Shown here one piece after another: positions 24,226-34,187 of a stretch of 64,000 bases of DNA (within the stretch, counting starts at the first letter, position 1; the number at the start of each line of letters is the position of its first letter). The position numbers and the translations under genes are program-made. Source of the stretch: Lepus europaeus (Eukaryota > Chordata > Mammalia > Lagomorpha > Leporidae); the NCBI RefSeq assembly GCF_033115175.1, contig NC_084827.1:150839701-150903700 (forward strand), given 5' to 3'. The notes beneath the pieces are model-generated. The model did no database searches. It had not been told where the DNA came from and saw only the letters and a list, made by a program, of their open reading frames with translations.

Positions 24226-24742
24226 TATTATAGACATTTATGTAGTTTAACTTCTATTTATTTTATTTTTTGGAAGCTATTATAAATAATATTTTCAAAG
24301 TAATTTCATTTTCAATTGTTTTTGGCTAGCATATGGAAAAACAATGGTATAGTAAATTGATTATACTGCTTTCCTAAATTCATTTATTCATTCTGATAAT
24401 TTTTGGCAAATATAGGCAGTGTAAGTTTTTTAAATGCACAATCATGGATGTAATCAAGTGGTCTGAAAATAGTTACAATTTTACATTTCCTCTACAATCT
24501 TTATGGTTTTTATATATTTTTCTTTTCTTGTTATGCTAGACTAGATGTGGTAATAGATCGTTGCCTTGTTCCAGATCATAGAAGAAAGTTGCCCATGGTA
24601 TTATCATCTATATTAGCTACAGGTTTTCCACATATGACCTTGATCACATTGAAAAATCATCTTCTATTCCTCATTTGCTGAGAATTTTCATTACAAATAA
24701 ACACTGTTTTCTGTCAAGGTTTTTTTGTTGTTGTTGTTGTGT

Positions 24743-24743
<1 letters not shown>

Positions 24744-24781
<38 letters not shown>
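24744..24781. repeat. poly(T) tract
   Basis: About 37 consecutive T preceded by (GTT)n. It may be the antisense tail of a lost retroelement or simple expansion; assembly length is uncertain here. Confidence 0.9.
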
Positions 24782-24782
<1 letters not shown>

Positions 24783-24920
24783 TAATTTTAAAGTAATCAT
24801 ACTTCTTAGACTTCTGTTACTGGTCATCATTGATAGATTCTTTAAATAGCAAACTGAACTTCTATTCCTAAAATAAAACCCGCTTGTTCATGCTTTTTAT
24901 ATGTTGCTGGATTCAATTTT

Positions 24921-25246
24921 TTTTTTTTTTTGACAGGCAGAGTGGACAGTGAGAGAGAGAGACAGAGAGAAAGGTCTTCCTTTTTGCCATTGGTTCACCC
25001 TCCAATGGCGGCTGCAGCCGGTTCATCGCGCTGATCTGAAGCCAGGAGCCAGGTGCTTCTCCTGGTCTCCATGTGGGTGCAGGGCCCAAGGACTTGGGCC
25101 ATCCTCCACTGCCTTCCCGGGCCATAGCAGAGAGCTAGCCTGGAAGAGGGGCAACAGGATAGAATCCGGCACCCCAACCGGGACTAGAACCCAGTGTGCC
25201 GGCGCCGCAAAGTGGAGGATTAACCTGTTAAGCCACAGCGCCAGCC
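24921..25246 (-). mobile_element. CSINE, younger type
   Basis: Inverted younger-type C-repeat, recognised by GACAGGCAGAGTGGACAGTG next to the tail and CCGGCGCCGCAAAGTGGAGG near the head. Exact 15-base TSD GCTGGATTCAATTTT at 24906-24920 and 25247-25261. Confidence 0.95.
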
Positions 25247-25321
25247 GCTGGATTCAATTTTGCTAAAATTTTGTAAGTTTATTTAAATTGATGTTGGATA
25301 TTGGTCTGTAACTTTAAGAAT

Positions 25322-26105
25322 ATTTTTGTTATTCTGTGCTTGGCTAATTTCACTTAACCGAAGCAAGATTTCAGCTTTTTATGGCTGAGTAATATTTCAC
25401 TATCTGTAAGAACCACATTTTGCTTTCTTCATTCATCAATGGGTTGACACTTAGTTCATGCCTAGTTCTTGGTTGTACTGAATAATGCTGCAATAAAGAA
25501 AGGAGAGCAGATGTCTCTTCAGCAGACTGATTTCATTTCACTTGGATATATACCCAGTAGTCGATTGCTGGATCATGTGGTAGTTCCATTTTTAGTTTTC
25601 TTTCATGCTATTTTCCACAATGGCTATACTAATTTACATTTCCACCAAAAGTGTGCATGATCTAGCTCATATGTGTCATCTAAAAAAAGAAGAAGAAGAA
25701 AAAGAAGAAGAAGTGATCACACAGAAGCTAAAATTGAAATTCTAATGGGGGTTACCAGAGACTGGGACAGAAGAGGTAAGGGAGAGATGGGATAGAAGCT
25801 GATTAATGGGTATTAGGCTAAAGCTAGTAGGAGAAAGAAGTTCCGAGGCTTTATTGCACAATGGGTAACTACAAAATATGTTAATTTACTGTATATCTCT
25901 CTATTCAGAATCCTAGAAGATAGGATTTTGGATGTTTGCACCATAAAGAAATGTCAAATGCCTGAGGAGATGCAAGTATTCACCCTGATTGGACATTACA
26001 CAATGTATACATGGGACAAAATACCACATAGTACCCCAAAAATATGTACAATTGGTCTTTTAACATTTTTTAAAAGAAAAAGCATTTAAATAAAAAATAA
26101 ATAAA
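25322..26105. mobile_element. L1 with 5' inversion (twin priming)
   Basis: 25322-25658 is antisense ORF2 3' region (GAATAATGCTGCAATAAAGA, GGATATATACCCAGTAGTCG). It joins directly to the sense 3' UTR of an L1MA-type element at 25660-26105 (ATCTAGCTCATATGTGTCAT, GGGGGTTACCAGAGACTGGG, CCCCAAAAATATGTACAATT). The older L1M resumes on both outer sides, with AATATTTT at both borders. A (GAA)n stretch lies at 25687-25714. Confidence 0.72.
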
Positions 26106-26280
26106 AATATTTTCCAAGTATTGAATTGAGTTCTGCTTATTTTAAAAATGGGAAGCTTTTTTTCTCTTCTAATTCCTGAAAAAGAATTCTTAAAATTTTT
26201 GAGAGTAAACTCTCAGATCCTAGAATTTCTTTGAGGGGATGTTTTGTTTGCAAATTCAGTTTATTTAGAAGATAATTTAA

Positions 26281-26618
26281 GGCCGGCGCCGTGGCTCAGT
26301 AGGCTAATCCTCCGCCTTGCGGCACCGGCACACCGGGTTCTAGTCCCGGTCGGGGCACCGATCCTATCCCGGTTGCCCCTCTTCCAGGCCAGCTCTCTGC
26401 TGTGGCCAGGGAGTGCAGTGGAGGATGGCCCAAGTGCTTGGGCCCTGCACCCCATGGGAGACCAGGAGAAGCACCTGGCTCCTGCCATCTGAACAGCGCG
26501 GTGTGCCGGCCGCAGCGGCGGCCATTGGAGGGTGAACCAACAGCAAAAAAAAAAGGAAGACCTTTCTCTCTGTCTCCCTCTACTGTCCACTCTGCCTGTC
26601 CAAAAAAAAAAAAAAAAA
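26281..26618 (+). mobile_element. CSINE, younger type, first of a tandem pair
   Basis: Sense younger-type C-repeat: head GGCCGGCGCCGTGGCTCAGT with A box, GGTTCTAGTCCCGG B box, end CACTCTGCCTGTCC plus A-run. Bounded by AGATAATTTAA at 26270-26280 and 26619-26629. Confidence 0.95.
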
Positions 26619-26629
26619 AGATAATTTAA

Positions 26630-26974
26630 GGGGCTGGCGCCGTGGCACAGTAGGCTAATCTTCCACCTGCGGCGCTGACATCCCATATGGGTGCCGGTTC
26701 TAGTCCTGGCTGCTCCTCTTCCCACCCAGCTCTCTATTGCTTGTCCTGGGAAAGCAGTAGAAGATGGCCCAAGTGCTTGGGACCCTGCACCCTCATGGGA
26801 GACCAGGAGGAAGCTCCTGGCTCCTGGCTCCTGGCTTCGGATCAGCACAGATCTGGCTTTTGAAGCCATCTGGGGAGTGAACCAATAGAAGGAAGACCTT
26901 TTTCTCTGTCTCTCCCTCTCACTGTCTGTAACTCTACCTCTCAAATAAATAAAATCTTAAAAAAAACAATAAAA
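26630..26974 (+). mobile_element. CSINE, second of a tandem pair
   Basis: Sense C-repeat with head GGGGCTGGCGCCGTGGCACA and tail AAATAAATAAAATCTTAAA. Followed by AGAAGATAATTTAA (26975-26988), the same 14 bases that precede the pair (26267-26280). Confidence 0.95.
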
Positions 26975-27075
26975 AGAAGATAATTTAATTTTCTGTGCCT
27001 CTTTTTTGTCAGTTTTTGTAAGTTGTATTTTCCAAGAATTTGTCCATTTGTCCAATTCACCTAATTGATATTATG

Positions 27076-27535
27076 AGGCAATTCTCCATGTGTCAAATCC
27101 ATTTCTATAGTCTTGTGAGTAAAAACTGATAGTTTTTGGTCCAAGCTGTGTTTTCAAGGTGTTTGTATAGGAAGTGCTCCAAAAATAGGTTCCCTGGTTG
27201 CAGCAGAAGGCAGGTTTGCTTGCTATCCAGTACAATATTAATGTCTTCCTCTGGAGCAAAGATCAGGGAGGCTCACTTGCAGCTCCTTGTTTAAGATTGG
27301 AATCTCCTAGTCTAGAAATTTCTCAGCTCTGACACAAAACAATTGGATGCACAACATTCACCTGAACCACCTGGATCATCCCATGGAACTTGAACCATTT
27401 GTGTTACCACATTGAACTTGAGCATTAAATGGTAATTGACTCAAACAAAAAGCTCTCATGGCTGGTCCTGTTATAAATAACAAAGTTACTAACCCAGGAG
27501 TCTCCAGTCTTCTGTAACTTGTAATCTTGAAAATA
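27076..27535. other. unclassified insertion in L1M
   Basis: About 460 bases foreign to the surrounding L1. It ends ATCTTGAAAATAAAGTGAAA, which resembles the polyadenylation region of an LTR. Not assigned; no ORF of note. Confidence 0.4.
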
Positions 27536-27539
27536 AAGT

Positions 27540-27775
27540 GAAATTATTATGGTTCTTTACTTAGTGTAGGGCTAATCTTATGTGTGTAAAGTTAATTGAA
27601 AATAGATCTTTGTAAAAATAGATTGGGAATAGGAGAGGGAGGAGGAAGAAGGATGGGAGTGTGGGCTGGAAGGAAGGTAGAATGAGAAGAATCACTATGT
27701 TCTTAAATTTGTATATATGAAATACATGACGTTGATATACCTTAAATAAAAAGTTTCTAGGTAAAAAAAGTCAAG
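27540..27775 (+). mobile_element. L1 3' end, sense (second 3' UTR type)
   Basis: Short 5'-truncated tail with AATAGATCTTTGTAAAAATA, a G-rich tract (27625-27690) and CTTAAATAAAAAG. Same 3' UTR type as the L1 at 19021-21981. Confidence 0.8.
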
Positions 27776-27825
27776 ACTTTTCATTGTTTCTGTTCATTGA
27801 TGTAAGTTGCTTATAATACTCATCT

Positions 27826-28142
27826 TTTAAAAAACGTATTCATTTACCTGGGAAGCAGAGACAGAGGGAAAGAGATACAGAATACACACACACACACACA
27901 CACTTGCATATGCTAGTTCAGTTCCTAAAAGCTCCATGGCCAGGACTGGGCCAGGGCTGAAACTGGGAGTTGAGAACGTAATCCAGGTCTCCCATGTGGA
28001 TGGTGGGAGCCCAGTTACTTGCGCCATCCTCACTGACACTCAGCTTCTTCATTAGCGGGAAGCTGGAGTCAGGAGTTAGAGCTGGGTATCGAACATAGGT
28101 TCTTCAGTATGGGGCATTATAACCACTAGGCTAAATGCCTCC
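27826..28142 (-). mobile_element. CSINE, older type
   Basis: Diverged inverted C-repeat with an internal (CA)n run (27883-27902), ATCCAGGTCTCCCATGTGGA and TAACCACTAGGCTAAATGCC. Confidence 0.8.
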
Positions 28143-28215
28143 CTCCTCTTCCCACCTTATCTTTTGACTGTTTCTGCATCTGTGGTGAAACAGTTCTTCT
28201 GTTCACATTATTGAT

Positions 28216-28528
28216 TTTTTTTATTCATTTTTTTAATTTATTTGAAAGAAGACAGAAACAAACAGAACTCCCATCTCCTGATTCATTCCCCAAACGTCCA
28301 CAGCAGGTAGGGCTGGACCAGGTGGAAGTCAGGAGCTAGGGACATAATGTTGGTCTCTCATGTGGGTTCCAGGGACCCAACTATTCGAGCCATCACCTGC
28401 TTTTTCACTGAGTCATATTTGCAGAAACTGAAATCAGAAAAGGAGTAGCTAGGACTCAAAATACTCCAGATATGGGATGTAGGCATCCCAACCAGTTCTG
28501 GAATGCTGTGCCAAATGTCTGCCCCATT
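28216..28528 (-). mobile_element. CSINE, older type
   Basis: Diverged inverted C-repeat: TTTAATTTATTTGAAAGAAG, TCTCCTGATTCATTCCCCAA, GGTCTCTCATGTGGG, ATGCTGTGCCAAATGTCTGC. The L1M resumes at once. Confidence 0.8.
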
Positions 28529-28812
28529 CCTATTAATGTTATTCCCTTTTTCCTTTGATCAATCTTGCTAATTTATAAATTTTATTGATTTTTAATGACG
28601 GCTTTCGACTACTGATTTTCTCTACTTTTGTCTGCTTTTTATTTCACTAATTCTTCCCTAATACACATTATTACCAATCTTTTAATTCCTTTGGGTTTAA
28701 TTTTCTCTTCTAGATTCTTAAGAAACAGATTATAGGTTTAATTATACCTTCTTATTTCCTAGTATAGGAATTTAAAGGAAAATATTGTCCTGTAATATTG
28801 CTTTAGTGTATC

Positions 28813-29024
28813 TTTAGTGAATAAGCTTCTAGTGTTACATGGCAGACTGGGTAAAGGTGACTATTGTTCACAATAACCTGGTAGACATAGTAGGAACAAA
28901 CAGAAGAAAGAAGCAAGAAAAGGAAATGATTACCCTGCTTTGATTAATACTGTATATGTATCTAAATGTCACACTGTTGCTCATAAATATGTACAATTAT
29001 TGTTAACAAATTTAAAAAATAGGT
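28813..29024 (+). mobile_element. old L1 3' end, sense, inside antisense L1M
   Basis: GGTGACTATTGTTCACAATA, ATGTCACACTGTTGCTCATA and AAATATGTACAATTATTGTT match an L1MA-like 3' UTR. About 210 bases. Confidence 0.65.
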
Positions 29025-29823
29025 TGTATTTTTATTTCCATTCAATTCAGAACGTTTTCTAATTTCTCTAGTGATGTCTTCTTTGACATATAGGTCATTT
29101 CAGTGTATGTAATGGACTTTACAAATATTTGAATTTTTCAAACTGGTCTTATTTTGATCAATTTCTACTTTAATACTATTATGGGAAGAGAATGCAGCCT
29201 GTACATCTACCTTGGTGAAAGATCTTGTGTATTTGAAAATAATCTTCCTTTTTGATCTTTCAGTTATTATGCATTTTCTAAAATATCAATTAGTAGTCAG
29301 CCTAATAGCAGTTTTCATACTTCTAAAGCCTAACTGATTTTGTCTGTTTCATCAATTACTGAGAGTGAGGTGTCTAAATTTCCAACTTGCAGATTTTTCT
29401 ATATCTCCCTTCTACTCCCTTAGTTTTTTTGTGTGATATTTTTGTGATATATTTAAATATTATATATTTATATTTTTGAGTGATATATTTTGAAAATCTC
29501 TTTTCAAACCTATGCACATTCAGGGGATTGTTGTGCAATCTGGAAGATTTAACCTTTTTAACATTAAGTTATGACCCTCTTTAACTCTGGTGACATTCTT
29601 GACCTTGAAATACACTTTAATATTACTGTAGCTACGCCGCCATTCTTCTGTTTAGTGCCGTGTGTTCAATCTTGTAGCACGTTTTTAATCTTCATGTATA
29701 AGTTCTTATATTTAAAATAAGTTTCTTGTAACCTATAGAGTTGGAGTCAGATTTTTTTAAGCCAGTCTAATGAACTTTGTCTTTTAATAGGAGTGTTTAG
29801 TTCATTTAAAATTAATGTAATTT

Positions 29824-30150
29824 GGGCCGGCACTATGGTGTAGTGGGTAAAGCCGCTTCCTGCAGTGCTATATGGACGCCGGTTTGAGTCCTGGCTGCTC
29901 CACTTCTGACCCAGATCTCTGCTATGGTTGGGAAAGAAATAGAAGATGGCCTAAGTGCTTGGGTCCCTGCACCCAATGGGAGACCCAGAAGCAGCTCCTG
30001 GCTCCTGGCTCCTGGCTCCTGGCTTCAGATCGGCCCAGCTCCGGTGGTTGCGGCCATTTGGGGAGTGAACCAGTGGATAGAAGACAGCTCTCTCTGCTTC
30101 TGCCTCTCTGTAACTCTGCCCTTTCAAATAATAAATAACTCTAAAAAATT
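29824..30150 (+). mobile_element. CSINE
   Basis: Sense C-repeat, head GGGCCGGCACTATGGTGTAG, with three tandem CTCCTGG units in the body (29996-30020). AAATTAATGTA-TTT occurs before (29809) and after (30151), the TSD. Confidence 0.93.
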
Positions 30151-30480
30151 AAATTAATGTATTTATTTTGTGCTTGATGCTGAGCCTACCATATTGCTAT
30201 TTATTTCTAATTTTTCCAGTATACTCTCTGTTGCTTCTTTGATGATTGAATATGATTTTTTACTTAAATTTATTTCTTGTATTGTTTTTTTAGCTGTACC
30301 TTTTTGAGTATTTGCTCTAGATATTATGAATACAATATATATCTTTAAGTTAACATAGTCTATCTTCAAAAAATATCTAGTTGCTTTAATTATATTACAC
30401 ACAGCATATAAAACCCTACCATCATATAAAGAAGCTTATCTTCTCCTCTTACATGTTGGTTATAAATTTTCTTCTGAATG

Positions 30481-31865
30481 TGCTTTGAGCCCCCAAATCC
30501 TTTCTGCTCCTCACTCCCCCACCGATCCTCAGAGATTTCCCTCAGGTCTCCGGCTCCATCTCCAGCCTTCTGAGAATCAATTCCTGGATCTTAGTGAAGA
30601 CCTGAGGGAAAGACTTTCTGGACTGCGGTAGACTTGCTCTGTTGCTAGGTTTCAAATCCACTATGCCAGTCTACAGGTGGCCATTGAAAGTCTGTTTCGG
30701 TTTTTCTTGTTGGTTCCTTACCAGGAATAAATCTCCATAGGTCCCTCTTCTCTTCTGGAAGGGCCTGTCACTTTCTGGAACTTCATCCAGGTTTTCTTTG
30801 TGTTCCCAGCTCTCTGACAGACATAAAAACAAAACAGAGTAAAACAAACAGCCACACTATGATTTAGTAACTTTTCTGAAGTTTCATACTTAAAAAGAAG
30901 TAGAAGTCTCCAGTGTCTTTCTAAATTTATCTGTGGAACTCAGTTCCTTAGTGGAGGTTAACATAAGCCCTATGACCTTTTGACACTTTCAGTTTAATAA
31001 AAAGGCCTTATCTTTGGCAGTCCAAATATATCTGTCCGGTCCAATATAATACTAAATTCTCAAAGTTTCCTTCTCCTTTGTCTCAGTTTCCAGACGTCCC
31101 TCCTACCCACCTGTACTTTCACCTGGTTCCCTGTTTTTTCTAACCTACTTCCAGACTCCTCCAGGGCAGGAACAGTGGGAAAGAGGTAAGATGAGGAAAT
31201 TGGAAATGTTTCACTAAGCCAACACTGATCCTGGCTGTGGAAGTTTTGTTTTACATTTTTTTTAACCTAACTCTTCTTGGAGATCTTTCATGGATTCTTA
31301 GAGATCTTTATCACTCCCTTTCCCAACACCATGGTATCTCTCGTTTGACTTTCCCTCCATAAAGGTGGATCCATTTCTATTACAATTGACCCTTTACACT
31401 TTCCTGAACCCGCAGGCATCTGCAGTGTTTTCAGCTTCTGTCCTGCTGAGATTTTTTTTTTCCTTTCATGCATTCCCCTTACACAAAACCTAAGATACTT
31501 CACACTGTCCTCTCTTCAGGTACTCGTGTGGTCTCAAGGATCATTTTTACACCCTTTGATTCAGTCAAATCCGATCTAGGAGTCACACATGAAACTCTCT
31601 GGGTAATCGTCCTACAGCCTCGTCCTTTGTCATGACATGAAAGGTAAGGATGCCCAGTGTTCCTCCTTAGAGAGATAGGATTCATAATCCCTAGGCCATC
31701 TTCTCCAAAAAGCCTTCTCATCTCCAAATCTCACCCTCTTTATATCCTCTGTGAAATGGAGCTAAAGGTCACAAAGCTGATATTTTCTCTCCTTTAGATA
31801 TTATAGTCTTTCATCTCACTTTGGAATGTAACATCGTGGTGCATCAGTGGAAACTCACATTAAAA
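30481..31865. other. unclassified GC-richer segment
   Basis: About 1.4 kb that belongs neither to the L1M on its left nor to a repeat I can name. Contains TTTAATAAAAAGGCC near 30993. Two minus-strand frames of about 75 codons (31288-31503 and 31500-31727) abut each other but give no recognised protein. Confidence 0.4.
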
Positions 31866-31869
31866 AATA

Positions 31870-32680
31870 TAGCTCGGTTTGCAGTCACAGAAAGTTGAAA
31901 ATAACCTGAAGTCCATTAATATGGCACTAGTTAAATGAAATATGGTCCAACTTTGTTATAGAATGTTCTGAACTGCCCTCTCCCAATGAAGAGGCTATTC
32001 AGTTGTTTATATAAAACAACCCTTAAAATATAGTATTAAAAGTAAAAATAGAGAATGTGAACACACAGAATGATATTGCTATTTTTTAAAAAGGTGGGTA
32101 TTACAGAAAGGCATTTGGTGCATCAGTTAAGATGTGACTTGGGCTGCCCACATCCCATATCAAAGTACTTGGTTTGAGTCCTGGCTCCTCCACTTCTGAT
32201 CCAGCTTCCTGCTAATGCACACCTTGGGAAGGAGCAGATGATGACTCAAGTACCTGGGCACCTGCCACACATATGGGAGACATGGATTGAATTCTGGGCC
32301 CTTGACTTCAACCTAGCCCTGCTCTGGCTCTTGCCAAGTATTGGGTATAGTGAACCAGTGAATGGAAGAGCTTTCTCTGTCAGTTTCCTCTGTATCTGCC
32401 TTTCAAATAAACTGAAAATTTTAAAAACTAAAATTAAATAATTAAAAGGTAGCAATATTCATTGATACAGCTAAATGTGTGTTTAATAAAATCTCTCTAA
32501 TAGATATGTAGAAAACTGATTCCTTCTAGGAAGACAAATTTAGTAGCTACAGGTAGATTCTCATACTCTTTGAAATTTAAATCAGGTGAATATACAACTA
32601 TATTTAAGAAGAAGACTACATTAAATTTAAAAAATGAATCTACCTCTAGGAAATAAAGATTATAGTTGAATTTTTAAAAT
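31870..32680 (+). mobile_element. old L1M 3' region, sense, split by CSINE
   Basis: GTTGAAAATAACCTGAAGTC and CCATTAATATGGCACTAG followed after the CSINE by CTGATTCCTTCTAGG and CTTTGAAATTTAAATCAGGT are typical of old L1 3' ends. Confidence 0.6.
32105..32432 (+). mobile_element. CSINE, older type
   Basis: Sense diverged C-repeat: GTGCATCAGTTAAGATGTGA, TTCCTGCTAATGCACACCTT, GCCTTTCAAATAAACTG. Confidence 0.85.
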
Positions 32681-32689
32681 GAGGTTGTC

Positions 32690-33630
32690 TGTGAAGGGAA
32701 GAGGAGGGAGTGACAGCTAGTGCTGGATTCAATAAGGCTTTACTGTTCGCAGGAGGGTCGTGGCTATTCCATGATCTGTGAACAACTGATGTACTGAATA
32801 GTGGCATCCTTCTCTCATCCAAGTGTCTGTTGACACCCACTGATTTACAAGAGGCTCAGGATATTCTTGGGAAGTCTTGAGCTGTACAGATCTTCAGACA
32901 TAGATTCACATGTCTACAAGGTGGGGTTTGGTTGGAGGTAGACACACAGCAACTACATTACTAGACAGGACTCACCCTTACAGAGAGACTCTATAGAGTT
33001 ATATTTTCAATGGCTCATTCACATGAAAAATAATACACATGAAACCTGCTTGGAGTTATACTAGGCATCAGGCCTGCCAGGGTCATGCTTTCTACTGGGC
33101 TTCTTAGTGGATACTAAGGAAGAAGGGTAGGTGCCATCATCTTCCTTCTGCAAACAGTAGGCTATGTGAGCATGGAGATCAGTTGACCATCTGAATTATC
33201 GACAAGACTCTGCCAGCTAGCTCAGAGGGGAGGCCAGCATTTAGGCAGACTGCTGCAATTTTCAGGGGCTGTTGTTCTGCAGGCAGCAGAATCGGAAGCT
33301 ATCTGATAGTGGCTGTTGACATCTCAACACAGGGCAGGAGGGCATGTGACTGAAGGTACATATTGGGAGTGGGATGGGAGGTGCAGGTCTCTAACAACAC
33401 AGCAACAGCAAGCAATGAATACAATTTTTCATCAGCATACATAAGATCCCAGATGTACCTGGAGGCAGGAGTCAATGGAAACAGGGTTAGAATAATCTGC
33501 AAGGTTATTCTAAATTTGTAAACTGGTGTTTTTTTCCCCAACCTGCCACGGTTTGGATTTACTCCAGAAGCTGGTGAAAACTGAGGCTAGTGAGGTTGCT
33601 TTATTCATTCATCATTTACTGTTTGTGCTT
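32690..33630. other. unique DNA
   Basis: No gene or nameable repeat. Moderate GC. Frames of up to 80 codons without homology. Confidence 0.45.
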
Positions 33631-33633
33631 CCA

Positions 33634-33743
33634 CAAGAGGTCTTCTAAAACTATGTGGAAACTACAGCTTTCAAAATATTTTTGTATCCAAATAAACTTA
33701 TCTTTTAATTCCATTTTCCAAAAACTTTTTGAAGTACCCTCAG
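33634..33743 (+). mobile_element. small mariner-like MITE, copy 2
   Basis: About 110 bases with inverted ends (AGAGGTCTTCTAAAA left; right end inverted GAGGGTACTTCAAAAAG) and core CCAAATAAACTTATCTTTTA. See the relatives at 24107 and 45648. Confidence 0.65.
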
Positions 33744-33867
33744 ATATGTTTATAGCTAAGAGGAAGAGCTTGAACACAAGAATAGATAAGGGAAGAAATA
33801 AGGCAACGTCTTAAGGTTCTGGTACTTCATGAATTGAGGGTGATGATGGAGTGAGAGAATCACCCAA

Positions 33868-34177
33868 GGGGACGGCGCTGTGGCATAGCAGGTAAAGCCG
33901 CTGCCTGCAGTGTTGGCATCCATGTGGGCGCCGGTTTGAGTCCCATCTGCTCCACTTCTGATGTAGCTCTCTGCTGTGGCCTGGGAAAGCAGTAGAAGGT
34001 GGCCCAAGTCCTTGTGCCCCTGGAAGAAGCTCCTGGCTCCTGGCTTTGGATCAGCTGTCTCCAGCCGTTGCGGCCGATTGCGGAGCGAACCAGTGGGTGG
34101 AAGACCTCTCTCTTTCTGCCTGTCCTTCTCTCTGTGAGTAACTCTGACTTTCAAATAAATAAATAAACCTTTTTAAA
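33868..34177 (+). mobile_element. CSINE
   Basis: Sense C-repeat, head GGGACGGCGCTGTGGCATAG, tail AAATAAATAAATAAACC. TSD AATCACCCAA exact at 33858-33867 and 34178-34187. About 25 bases of body are deleted near 34018. Confidence 0.94.
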
Positions 34178-34187
34178 AATCACCCAA

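Larger units (their letters stand above)
22290..30480 (-). mobile_element. old L1M, antisense, greatly stretched by insertions
   Basis: Reverse-complement L1 read in consistent order from the 3' region (22300-23190) through the reverse transcriptase region (23645-24900), then 25262-25320, 26106-26266, 26989-27075, 28530-28812, the endonuclease region (29025-29807) and 30151-30480. Typical antisense phrases are TTCCATTGTGGCTTTACTTT, GTGTAAGTCCTCCAAATT and TTGCTGAGAATTTTCATTAC. At least ten later insertions separate the pieces. No coding capacity remains. Confidence 0.8.

Noticed and set aside
24721..24781. Long T-run as a terminator or functional tract
   Set aside because: Simple repeat expansion in a decayed L1; no adjacent pol III gene seen.
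26281..26360. tRNA gene at a CSINE head
   Set aside because: A and B boxes are those of the tRNA-derived SINE head; no cloverleaf or independent tRNA.
26261..26944. Long minus-strand open frame of 227 codons
   Set aside because: It runs through two adjacent CSINEs; the GC-rich SINE body is open by chance in several frames. The same explains frames at 36374-36906, 39801-40226, 50498-51072, 51752-52213 and 12260-12673.
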